Part shown: positions 33,774-44,699 of the stretch, one piece after another
Layout: the number at the start of each line of letters is the position of its first letter
Position numbering within the stretch: position 1 is the first letter of the stretch
From: Tetraselmis striata
Lineage: Eukaryota; Chlorophyta; Chlorodendrophyceae; Chlorodendrales; Chlorodendraceae
Reading direction: 5' to 3'
Assembly: GCA_006384855.1 (NCBI GenBank)
Contig: VCJN01001600.1
Location: 1-64,000 of the forward strand
Length of the DNA: 64,000 bases
The notes under the pieces: model-generated
Databases searched by the model: none
Told to the model about the DNA's origin: nothing
The model's input: the letters and a program-made list of their open reading frames with translations, nothing else
Position numbers and translations under genes: made by a program

Positions 33774-35130
33774 CTGTGTGCGTGTGCACGTGCTTGTGCG
33801 TGTAGTGTCTTTGGATGTTGTGTTACGATTTGGAGGAAGGAGAGTGTCCCAAGTGATGACTCAAAGAAACCATTGCAAGAACCTCATGATTGCAATACTT
33901 TTTGATAGGAAGAGTCTGATGGGCCACTCTGACACGCTTTGGAGCATGTGTTTCTGTTCCGTGTCAAATTTGTTGGTCCTGTGTCATTTGTGCTCCTGGT
34001 ATATGTGGTCTTTGGAGAAGGAAGGGGGGAGTGGCGTACATCTTGAACATGTCCCACTACATGATATACTTGGTCATCGCATGTTCAAAGCCAGAGGGTT
34101 CATTACGCTGCTGATGGCATCACTAGTAGGGAGACACTTACCAGTGCAAGTACGGCCATCGCACGCCGTGTATGCTGTGTCCCACATGATGGCTCGCGAT
34201 GGCAGGTCTTTAGTGCTAATGCCTTGCCAGGTAGGCATGCAATTGGTTAAAAAAATTGATTGATTACAGGATTAGTAATTTAGAAATTTTAAATGAAACG
34301 ACTACTGCTGGTTGGGGTGTTGGGCGGGGGGCTGCTGATGTTACTGCTGGCTTTTTTGCCATGCTGACCGTGGCTGACAAGGCAGCCCCCACCAGTAAGC
34401 GCAGCTGCCATGAGGCAGCTGAGGGCTGGCCATAACTAGGCCAGGATTGACCGTCTGTGGTCGTTCCTGACAGCTAAGAAATCTACTCTGTTCCGGCGGC
34501 AGGCAAGACCTTCCCCACATCCCAGTAGTTTAAACTATTCTTCCCATATGCTGAGCTGCCAGACTGGTCTGAAAGAAGTTGGCGCGGGGGGCGGGGTCTT
34601 GTTGTTTTCCGCGGCGCGCTATGGAGATTCATTTGGCGTTCTCTGGCCACATGCATCCGGGGCTGTCCGGGGCCGTGAGACTGAAGTCTCGAAGACGTCT
34701 CGGTAGGCGCACGGAGGCTGGCAGGTGAAAATTGCTTGCCACCTGATCAGCCGTACGCCCCTCCACCCTACAGCTGGGGTCTTAAGGAGCACGGTCTGCT
34801 GGTTGTTGCCTCATTGCCATCGGCCCAACGCTCTCTTCTCGACGGGCCGCCTCTGTTACGAGTCAAATCGCCGAGGTGCTGATGGGCAGCGTGATGGCCC
34901 TGATGCGCCGTTGTGTGGTCCTGCAGTTTTTATTTTCACTTTTAGCGAGTAGGATTGATTATTACCGCCGGTGGGATGGGAGTAGCGACTGAGTTGGACG
35001 GGTAATTTTGGTCCTCTTCTTTTTTAATATTTACATCAGTGCTTTAACATGTAAACCTTCCGCACTAAAAGCAATTGTGAGGGGTTGCCAGCAGAAGAGA
35101 GCTGTAAGCCTGAAACCAAATTTTTTTGTT
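33483..35130. other. 3' flank and intergenic DNA with C32 tract
   Basis: The longest pure C run in the window lies at 33741-33772. A 203-codon frame across it is mostly poly-proline and unrecognisable sequence, so it is not called. No gene seen up to the next element. Confidence 0.55.
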
Positions 35131-35259
35131 AAATTTACCCAAGGAGGCACTGTTTGCCAAAGAATGTCAGCTCGCTTACATCGAAGGCTAAGACAAGAAC
35201 CACAGGCTTTGCCTGGGTGTCTCCTAGCGCAAAAAGATGGTTGAGGGTGGGTGGGTGCG

Positions 35260-35435
35260 CGAGCCGGTTGAGGCGAGCGCAAAGCAGAGAGTGCCTGTCC
35301 CCGAGGGTGGATCCCTCAGGTCGTAGTGCTGGTGCGGGCCGGCAGGCCTTAGTCCGTGCGCCGACCTTGGGGGTCGTGCGCAGTACAACATAGCTAATGT
35401 ACTGTAAACCTCTAGATGACTACATCTGACCATTT
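35260..35435 (-). repeat. Split direct repeat A2 of the 35-40 kb element
   Basis: Matches 39825-39999 almost perfectly, from gcgagccggttgaggcgagc to gatgactacatctgaccat. Confidence 0.92.
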
Positions 35436-38400
35436 ACCCAAGGAGGCACTGTTTGCCAGAGACGAAAGCCAAAGGCTAGCACAGGAAGCTTAGGCCGGCG
35501 GCCGGACGGGGACGAGCCAACCAAAGAACCTCCAGGCCGCAGAAGTCGGGCGCATGGCCGGGTCGATGTACTTCCCGGTGACCACCTCGCTGTTCTTCGA
35601 CCAATCGCCCATGTGTTTGATGGCCGGCAAGGGGACGCCGACGCAGCTTGCTGCGGAAGCGGCACCCTTGCGTAAACTGTGCGATGTCCACTTGAAACCG
35701 GTGGGCGGTCGGGCGCCTGCCGCCAGGTAGGCTTTCCGCAACCACTCGGTAAGAGTGGCTGAAACCGACCAAGTGGCGGAAGACTCCAGCGGGGAGATGC
35801 TCCAGAACTTGGGCGGCGGGCTGGCGCCGTAGAAACGGCGGCAGTAGGCGTCGCGACTGACGGTGTACCAGTCCAGCAGGTCAGTGAAGTCCGGAACGGC
35901 GGCGATGGGCAGATTTATCAGGGGCTTAGCGGAAACCCTCGTACGTTGGTCGCCTTTCTGTTTTCGGACGTACAGTAGAATGCTTCCGGACGGCCGGTCG
36001 ACCATTAAATCACCGGTCTCGCAGCTAATGCCGGACTCCGCGCGGCACAGGAAGACGTACGCCGTAATCATCGCGAGCGCGGCTCTGAAAGCGCGGATGT
36101 CCGCAATATTAGCGGGTTCCCACACCAATGTCTGCCGAAATCCAATCGCGGTGTTTAGGATGTCAGCCGCAACGGGCGCAGGCAGGGCGACGCGGACGTC
36201 TTCCGCCGCAAGACGCTCTTGCTGGATGGCCAGGCCGCGGCGCGCGTCGGCCACCATTTCGCCGAGGGCGATAGGTTGGCGCTGATGGTCGCGGAAGTAC
36301 ATGTTGATGGACGAGTAGTACTGTTGAAGGGACTCCGCGCCGACGGTACCTTGCATGCCCAGCCAGGCAGTGTAGCGGACGATCGTGCTAGTAGTAGCCT
36401 GCAGCGGGCGTAAGCCCTCCTGCTCGCAGAAAGTAGCGAAAGAGCGCATGCCGCTTTCGTAGTTGCGGTAGGTGCCGGCCGCCAGCGAACCCGTAAGCAA
36501 CCCGAGCGCCGCTTGACCAACGTCGTCGGTCCCCAACAAAGACCGGAGCTCGGCCGCCATTGATGCCGACCAGGGCGCCTCAGAGCCGGAGCGCACCGCA
36601 AGCCGGTAGCGCGCGCGTCGAGTGTGGGACAGGCGGCCCGGGTACTGCACACTGTACTGCAGCGACGGCTGCACGGCCATAGCCCGGCCTAGCGACCCAC
36701 GGCGGAGGTGCAGCCATGCCGGCGTGGCAGCCGAAAGGCCACGACGCTCCAGCCGGGCAGTCCGACCCCCGCGCGCGTTCCCCGCCGCCTAGCAAAGAAG
36801 AGGTCGCGGGTAGGCGGGTAGACAATCGTCTCGGTGGCGAGGTCTTGCAGCAGCTGGTACCAACGCCGTCCTGGCCAGTGCGGTGCGATGACCGTGGCGG
36901 CCGCGCCCGACTGTCGCAGTTTGCCTGCCAAATCGGCAAGCAAACCCCACGGGGGATTGCAATAATTGTGTTCCCTGCGCCAGAACTCGTCCGGCAAATG
37001 GAGAGAATCCACCGCTTCGCAATGCGGGTCGCGCCAGCGGGCATTGTACCGTGGAAGTTGCGTATTTTCCATCGACGCAAATCTGTCGACGGTGTGCGGA
37101 CCCCACAAGCGCTGCAGGTACGCGACTATCCGCGGATTGAGCTGCCAGTCGGAGTCGTCCAGCTCCCTGCTGAGTCTGTCCGCCCAAACGTTGGCTGCAG
37201 ACTGGATGTACCGGGGCCTGATGGAGATGTCGTGGATATCCAGGAGGTGCCACAGCTTGCGGAGCTCCTCCATCATGACGGGCGACCGAGAGGTAAGGTT
37301 GGTCAGCGCTGCCACTACGGCCGTGTTGTCCTCGTGCAGCAAGACGCGCCGTCCTCGGAGCTGCGGCAAAAACGATTCGACCGCCTGACGTACCGCGCGA
37401 AGCTCCTTCCACGTGATGTGATGCGAGCGGTCGTCCTCGTACCAGAAGCCGCGCGCCTGGTAAGCGCTGTTGTTGTTCAGCACAACCCCCCATCCGTACG
37501 AGCTGGAGTCCGCGTGCAGATACGCGGTCTCCACAGGCTTGTGCATAGAGCGACCGTTGTGCTGCGCAGGTACCTGGGTCCACCACTCTAGGTCGCGGCG
37601 CAGCTGGTTTGTCATCTTGACGCGCCCGCCCCAGCCCTGCCGGGTTGCGAGGACGCAGTGCAGCTCCCGCAAAAAGAAACGGGCCGGCGTAACTGCCAAG
37701 TACAGGAACTGCGCCTTGCTCGCAAAGGACGCCAGCTGCCGAGCTGGGAGCCAGCGCTTGTTGGAGGCTGCGCGGCCAAGGAGCGAACGGGCGGCCTTGG
37801 CTAGCGCGATGAGCTTCTCCTCGGGGGCGCGGAACTCGCCGCGCTTCAGGTCGATGATCAGGCCCAGGTGAGGCCCGACCTGGGTGGGCTCCCAGACTCC
37901 CTTGTTGGGGTTGCGCAGCAGGCCCAGGCGGTCCAGCAAGGTGCTTAACCGGACGCGTAGCTCCAGGGCTGCCTCGCGGGAGTCCGCGAGGAAAAGGAAG
38001 TCGTCCATATAGGGTAGGAGCCGCTCGCCCCGCCAGCGAGTGTTGCGCAGGAAACGGCGAGTAGGCTTGGACGGGGCCGTGGGAGGCAACGCTGGGTCGC
38101 GCCGCTTCAGGGGCGTCCGCAGGTAGTCCGTAAAGGCCGCCGTCAACTTGCAGAAGTAGTACGACGAGCCTGTCCAACCCATCGGTAGGCACGCAAGTCG
38201 CCACAGCTCCCCTCGGTAGTTCACGGTAAAGAAGTCGCGGTCCTCCTCCCGAATCCCAAGGGCGTAGTAACCGTCGGCCAGGTCCATCGACACGAACCAA
38301 TCTCCCGCGCGCGCCAGGTGCCGCAGGTGCTTGAGCGTTTCGTAGGACATCGTGAAAGTCTTGCACCACTTGTTGAGCTCCCGTAGGTCGATGATGAGGC

Positions 38401-39824
38401 GCCATTTGTTGGTGCCGGGCTTGGGGACTAGAAACATTCTGGATACCCACTTGTTGCAGTGTCCTCGCTCCCACGCGCCAATCGCCTCGAAGCGGGGCAG
38501 TTCTGTAGCCATGAAATCCAGTTGTGCCTGAGTGGCGTCGCGCATAGAGACGCCGTGGTTGTAGGGGCGAGGGCGTCGCCCGTTCTTGAAGCGTATCCGG
38601 ACCCCTTGGCGGATCCAACTCAAGACTTGCCCGCTCGCGCCGATGCTTTCCCAGTCGTGCCATCTTCTCCGCACGTGGTGTCGCATGTAGAGGGAGGTAG
38701 GCGTACAGGAGTCGGCGCGACGGGCCACACCGTCACTTGGTGACCTTGGCCTTGGCCTTGTCGGACGCCGCGGCTGTCGCTGCGGCCTTCCGCGCCGCAG
38801 CGGCTTGCTCGCGTTGCTTGCGCCTCTCGGCGGACTCTGTGGGGGCGGGCTTGTCGGGGGTAGCCTTGGCGAACGCGGCCGCGGCACGGGCCTTGCCCGC
38901 TGCGGAAAGGCTGATCTCGAGAGTCTTGTCGTCGAACGCTCGGCGGAGCTGGTCGAGTTGCCCGGACACGGCGATGCGCCGCGGGGTGCAGAACTTTGCG
39001 TGGGCGAGCTCGGCGAAAACACGGTCCGCCCCATGTAGCCGTTGGGCCATTCTTGGCGAGCTGGAGGTAGCCCAACCGGGAACGGGTGGCCTCCTCCGTC
39101 GCCAAGTGGGTGCGGTAGCAGGCGCGGAGCTCGGCAAGGGCCGCAGCCTTGATTTCCGGCGCAGCAGACTCGGTCGAAAGCGATTCCAGAGCGCCGCGCA
39201 TCGCCTCGTTGGCGCAGCTACTGAAGAAGGCATAGCAGCCTAGGTGCAGGTATTCGTCGTACGCTGCCTGACTCCGCTTATCCGCGAGGGCGCGGGCGGT
39301 GTCGTCGGTCAGGGTCCACAAGCGGGGCTCGTCGACGTCGCGCGGGGGGCGCTCCAGACCGGGGGGGATGACTCGGCCGTAGTAGGCAAAGTCGACGTAC
39401 TCGAGCTCGTTGTCGGGTGCGTCTAGCTCAGCAGGAAGGGGCTCTTGCGCTCCTTGCTCACCACCCTCGGGCGCAGGCGTGCCCGCGGGGTTGGCTGGCT
39501 GGGTACCTTCGGGAGGAAGCGGGTTAGTGGGGGGGGCGAGTCGAGCGAGCAAGGCAGCCGTAGCAGCCTCAAATAGCCCGGCCAGCCGCTTCTCCAGGGC
39601 TTCCGCTTGGGCCGTCAGGCGTTTCTCCAATTCCGCGACGGATGCCGCCGTAGCGCCGCCCGGGGCGTCGTCCACTAAGGCGTCTTCCGGTACAGGGCGA
39701 GGGGGCATCCTGCTGTCGCGGGGTGGGGAAGGTGTAGCGTCTCGGGAGGCTGAGGCTCGGGTCCGAGTCGGCATAGAGTAAGCTGACACTCTGCTCGACT
39801 GCTAGAGTCGAGACTGCTTGTGCG

Positions 39825-39999
39825 AGCCGGTTGAGGCGAGCGCAAAGCAGAGAGTGCCTGTGCCCGAGGGTGGATCCCTCAGGTCGTAGTGCTGGTGCGG
39901 GCCGGCTGGCCTTAGTCCGTGCGCCGACCTCGGGGGTCGTGCGCAGTACAACATAGCTAATGTACTGTAAACCTCTAGATGACTACATCTGACCATATA
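39825..39999 (-). repeat. Split direct repeat A1 of the 35-40 kb element
   Basis: Outer 5' repeat on the minus strand. It also resembles the A repeats of the older element at 53-58 kb. Confidence 0.92.
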
Positions 40000-41650
40000 T
40001 CCGGCTAAGGATTACTCGTAGTACGAGCACGAGCAAAACCCGCCCGTGCTCGGGCGGTCGGGCTCTGGCCGGGTCTGCTCGGTACTATGGCCTTAGGCAG
40101 TACTAATACTACGGCATGCGCTATTTCGGTATATCTACCGAATTCTCTTTGATTTCACTCTAATTTGAAGCATATGCTACTTGATTTGAATTGAAACAAA
40201 ATCGAATTGACCTTGCCTTAAAATGCGGCGCGGACGAAACTTATTTGAAATTTGAAATTTCTTACAACTTTATTCCCGCTTGGTCTTTGATGCTAAACAT
40301 GCCAGCTGTCTTTCGGCCCGGCGGCATTAACATGCATAGGTGCACTATGTAAATAGTGAGTAGGCCATGTCCTTGTTCTTGGAGAGATTGGTACCGTCCT
40401 TGCCCCTCCCCCCCCCCCCCCCCCCCCACCCCGTCTCTCGGCCCTTGGGGCGACGCGGCGGAGGCGTTGTCGTGGCCTCGGTCCCGAGTAGTGGCGGTTT
40501 ATCCCGGCGCTTTCGTTTTACCGGTGCGTTTATTTTTTGTCCATGTGGGCTGCGGGCATGTAGGCGGTGCTTGATTTTGCATATCTGGAGTATCATGTGC
40601 ATCCGTTGCATTGCATGGATATGCATACACTTTAGGAGTGCAGTGACCTCCGCCGGGGTTTGCCCCGGTGCGTTCGAGCGGCATGGGGTACATGAGCTGC
40701 GTTAGGCCCTTGATAGTGGACTTGTGCGGGGTGCCAGTGCCGCAGCGGCTCATGATGAGTGGAATGATTTGCACCGCACACCCTGGTCACTGGTTGCGCA
40801 TGGCTTGCGCGGGCGGTTCATACGTTGTTTGTATACCGTCGTGTACCGTGTACCGTCTCCATACTGTGGTCGGTGCAGAACTTCTCTTAAGCAATTAGGA
40901 AGATCTCGGCCCACGCGAAGTTCGAGTCCTCCGTGGACTTCCCCCTTACTGGGTTGACGGCTCGCAGTTTGTCTGGCTTGCAGTGCTGGGGTTGTTTTGA
41001 GCGGGGAGGACGGAGTGTGGTATGGACCGGGTTGCCGTCGTCCTCGCCTTCCGTGTCACCGACCCGGCGCGTCAAGCCGGTATTCGGAGGTGGAGGTCCA
41101 AGGTCCGTTGGGTATATGGGACTGCGAGTAGCTCCTCAGTGAGAGACGACGAGGCTGAGAAGTATTTAATGGGTTTGTTCCCAAAGTCCGCTGTCGGTAT
41201 TTGCCACCGGCCTCCGTTCGCCCTCTCCGTGGCTATGAGCACTATCTTCCTGAAGCTGTTGTCTCGATCGTGCCGTCATGTCGTTAAGATGTTCGCATGA
41301 GGCCATATATATGCCCGTTGCTTATGAAGGGGTGGCCAAGGCATGCACATGACAGGGCTCCCCTTGTCATGAGTCGGGCATTATTGTGCACCCCCTACAT
41401 GAAATCTAGTTTGTGGGTGTACTAGGTTTGCATGAGCTCCGGGTAGTTCCTGCGGAAATCGAGTAGTACTCCCCGTTCCGCCACGGACTCAAGGAGGGTG
41501 TTGTGCTTCGTGCTACAGGTCTCGTCCGCTCCCACCGCGTTCCTCGTTAGTGTTCTGGCGTTCAACGCACGGGTTGACCCGCTCCTCTCCGTGTTCAATT
41601 GACCGTGTTTGTGGCCATGTATACTTACCTCCCGTTGGGTTCTGCAGGGC
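40000..41650. other. Intergenic, no gene recognised
   Basis: AT-rich patch at 40.10-40.28 kb with repeated tttgaattga-like words, and a 20-base C tract at about 40408-40427. The RNase H remnant follows; its downstream tail may extend into this stretch but shows no recognisable motif. Confidence 0.5.
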
Positions 41651-41651
41651 G

Positions 41652-42095
41652 TCAGAGTAGTTTATCGTGGGAGCGAGGGCTCCGGTGGCCAGTCACCCCG
41701 TTGGCCCCCTTGCTGCCCGCCATCTCGTGTCCGATGTCTCCGATGTGTGCCTTGACCTTGCCTAGGTGTGTGGCGACACCAGCCTCCGCTCGGGACTGAA
41801 TGTGCTGTGGGATAACGGTGTGTATCGCGCCCCTATGCGGATGGTGTCGGAGCGTATGCGGGTAGCGGAGGCCTTTGCGGATGAGGAGCCGGAGGGAGGA
41901 GGCACTGTCCGTGAGGAGGCTTTTTGTGCATGATGCGCGTGCCCTCTGAGATTCCTGCAAGCTCCGCCTTGGTAATGGTTCTGCGGGACCCGTCCGCCTC
42001 TACTTGAATGAGGTTGTTTCGTCCGTGTCCGGGCGTACCGCTGCCTCGCCCAGTATGGGTTTGCCGGTAACGAGCGAGCCGTCCGCGTAGGTGAA
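41652..42095 (-). pseudogene. RNase H domain remnant, LINE-like
   Basis: Minus-strand frames carry the RNase H catalytic landmarks in order: FTYADGS (first Asp), KAELAGISEG (Glu), LLTDSASSLRLLIRKG (second Asp), then HLGKVKAHIGDIGHEMA, the family's usual K-V-K-x-H-x-G-x-x-G-N/H-E-x-A-D block. They lie in three frames, so at least two frame changes have disabled it. This arrangement is typical of RNase H domains downstream of reverse transcriptase in plant and algal L1-type LINEs. No reverse transcriptase is recognisable upstream, where the satellite begins. Origin from a LINE is therefore inference. Confidence 0.6.
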
Positions 42096-42779
42096 GTTAC
42101 GCCTGCCCCACGCGAGGGATCCCGTGGTGAGGGCGAGGCCGGGTTTATATATTCGGCGCTGCGGGCGCCGGGTAAAAGGGGGGGCTCCCCGGCACCGACA
42201 TGTGGATTCCGGCGGAGTGCGGGGTGAAATGCGAGGGCGGCATGGCGGTGTCCGGGAGAACCGCCGGCGCCGATACGTTGTACATTTGTCGGAGCGCCCA
42301 TCCCGGCGTGGATGTGATGTGGGGGTGGACATCTGTTTGGCCACAAGAAATAGGTCAATCATCCACTTAGTGCCGCCCGGGGTCTGGGTGGGGCGTCCGG
42401 TGTGTAGTTCGGAGGGAGGAAGGTCTGCCCGTCCGTCTAAGGCTGCACGATAGTTGTATGTATGAGGAGAGTGTCAGACATTGCTTGCTGCGGGGCGCGT
42501 GCTTCTAGCGCGGGAGGACGAGGAGGGTGGCGCATGCGGTGTAGAGTCTTGTAGTTTATGCGCGCTGGCGATGGCGGGGGATAGTGCCATGTCCATGCAC
42601 TCCGTGTCGTGTTCAGGGTTCGCTATTCCGATCGTGTTCCAGGCGTATGTGGTGTTGTCCCCAAGGGATGAAAACACGGCGTCCTCAAGGTAGAGCGAGT
42701 GATAGTGGGCGGAGGTGAGGGATTTACTGAGGGGAGTAGAGTTCCACCGAGCCCCCCCAGGACAACTTCAGGGCTCGAA

Positions 42780-43284
42780 CGAGCGAGCTCCCGCGGGTGG
42801 CCCAGCGACTGCACGCCACCTTTGCCCGCGCCATCTCCGCCGTGCTGCTTGGGGCGAAAATGTATGGGCGCAGTGCAGTATACGGCCCCACTACTCCGCG
42901 GAACGGCATCAGGCACCCATCCGGACGAGCCGCGGTATGCTGGGGCGTGTCCGCTTCGTCGAAAAGATGCTTGCGTTTCCTTGCCACGCTTTGAGACGGC
43001 TCCGGTGTAGTGCGTGCCGCGGTTTGGTAGATTGGTTTCGGAGGTAAAGGGTTTCAGGGGACACCATGCGGAACGGCTCCAAGCGGTCATCCGGACGAGG
43101 TGCGGCATGCTGCATTGTGTTTGCCTCGTCGTGTAGATGCTTGCCCATATGCACGTCCCATGAGCGCGCTTTGGAGGCTCCGGTGTATAGCGCGTGCCGT
43201 GCTTGGGGCGCGTAGATAGGCATAGGCGCCGTGCGAGGATGTTCTTGTACATCATCTATAATTCTCCGGTATATAGAGCGTGCC
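42780..43284 (+). repeat. Satellite monomers, left outlier block
   Basis: About two and a half monomers of the satellite that dominates 44.7-51.3 kb, cut off from it by the block repeat and R2. The anchor word cggaacggc appears near 42899 and 43069. The two monomers are of alternating types, one with ggtttggtagattggtttcg and one without. Confidence 0.85.
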
Positions 43285-43286
43285 GA

Positions 43287-43915
43287 ATTGAAATTGAAAT
43301 TGATTACAAGGTGCTAATCTGCTGCTCTCCACCGCCCAGACTGAGTTCCTTTCAGGGCTTGCCATTTCTAATCATAGTGGCATGCCATCTCTTTTGTTTG
43401 GGTTTTTTAAGGCTCAAGCTTCCGGCCATGCTCGTTCGTTTCCAAACCTCGTCTCCTTCCATCACGTGATCAATAGCTGTGTTATTTCCGGATAATCACG
43501 GGTAGTTGCCAGTACGACGTGCGACTACAACTCATTGGCCGTGCGGGGATTACGAATGTAGTACTCGATCCGCCCCCGAAAAGATTTTCGTGTACATCGA
43601 TAATGCACCGGCACCGCGCAATCTTCGCTCGTCTTGCTACGTCTTGGCTCCATCTGCCGCCATCGCTGAAAATATCCCGCAAGTCGCGGCCCACCGTGCC
43701 GGCTGTGGCGGTCCGCCGGCCTCGGCCGCGGTCCGCCGATGCTGCCTCCATCTCGCCCGCCTAAGCTCTTGCGGTATTAGGATCCCCAAGGGGGTCTGAA
43801 GGGGGAAAGGCGGACACCAACACCCCCTACCCCCGCCCCGTCCGCGCGTGTCGTCGCCCGGTGATCGGTATTTATAGGCCGGTCTTGCTCGTCTCCGTAG
43901 CGCGCCTCGTCGTTG
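43287..43915 (+). repeat. Array-flanking block repeat, copy 1
   Basis: About 630 bases repeated at 51267-51900 in the same orientation, about 85 percent identical by eye. It starts attgaaatt-aaattgattac and runs through gatcatg-type AT-richer DNA to ggtccgccggcctcggccgc and gagggggaaaggcgg. Each copy directly follows satellite monomers, so block and satellite may be parts of one larger repeating unit. From 43915 to 44215 I see no feature. Confidence 0.85.
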
Positions 43916-44214
43916 TAGCCGCCCGTCCAGGGTGAGATTGAGCTCGCCGCCAGCTGACTCTTCCCACTGCATGGCTGCGACTCCCTCATGGCACCCCGGC
44001 TCATATCTCTTGGCCCCGCCTGAGTCGCTGCCATGCCCGGCCTCTCCGCCCTCGAACTCCCGCCACACCATTAAGTGCCGGCTCGTGTCTCCTCGCGCTC
44101 GCCCGTTCTCACGAGGCCGCTCAGGGTTTCGTGGGTGTCTCGAACGGGTCGGCCGCATGGCGCAGCCGAACGGCCGAACACTCCGCTTTGCTAGGCGGGC
44201 ATTCGAGTGATTCA

Positions 44215-44650
44215 CAGGTGGAACGCATGCGGGTGGGGGGTACGCCATATGTTATGTTGGTCGGTCGCGGGTCGTACCGAGGTACGTGAACAAGATTGCA
44301 TTTCGAACTGCCCTCGCGAGGAGGCTGCCCCCGTCCGAGTCGTACACGCCCCTCTTCTCCACCCATAGGCGGATCTCGGAGAGGCCGACGCAAGGCCGAG
44401 GTCGTACATGAACTATTTTCAGCAGCCCCCCGTACATGGATGCTGCCCTTCGACGCCATCATGCGCTACCGGGACTACGAGTATTATTTGGAAAGCCCCT
44501 GTAGGGCTCCCCGGTCGTCGCAGGATCCAAGGACCCGCCACAACCGGCCACCCCGCTCAGCCTCCTGCCGCACCCAGCCGGGCACGGGTCTTCGGGCTTA
44601 CCAGAGCCCACCACGTAGAGGTGGGGGTTGTGCCGCCGGATTTACACACC
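44215..44650 (-). repeat. Dispersed repeat R2, copy 3 (reverse orientation)
   Basis: Reverse complement of the R2 copies at 12.1-12.8 kb. It interrupts the interval between the block repeat and the main satellite array. Confidence 0.65.
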
Positions 44651-44699
44651 TAGGATGCTCCGCTCGTGGTGGGCCATTGTATGGCAGCGTGCGCCGAGC

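Larger units (their letters stand above)
35136..39999 (-). mobile_element. DIRS-order (PAT/Ngaro-like) retrotransposon, near whole
   Basis: Parts on the minus strand are A1 (39825-39999), a gag-like region (38.73-39.79 kb), reverse transcriptase/RNase H (about 36.69-38.73 kb), tyrosine recombinase (35490-36680), B1 (about 35433-35460), A2 (35260-35435) and B2 (about 35136-35165). The element looks whole or nearly so, with about one break in the gag-like part. A1 and A2 differ at only about three positions, so it is young. The split-repeat layout with a recombinase in place of an integrase places it beside Kangaroo of Volvox and related PAT/Ngaro elements. I see no methyltransferase domain. 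Confidence 0.85.

Noticed and set aside
33652-34263. 203-codon plus-strand frame downstream of the RRM gene
   Set aside because: It is a C32 homopolymer read as poly-proline plus unrecognisable sequence in a 3' flank.
40880-40960. tRNA-like B box (gttcgagtcctcc)
   Set aside because: No T stem, anticodon stem or acceptor stem can be paired around it.
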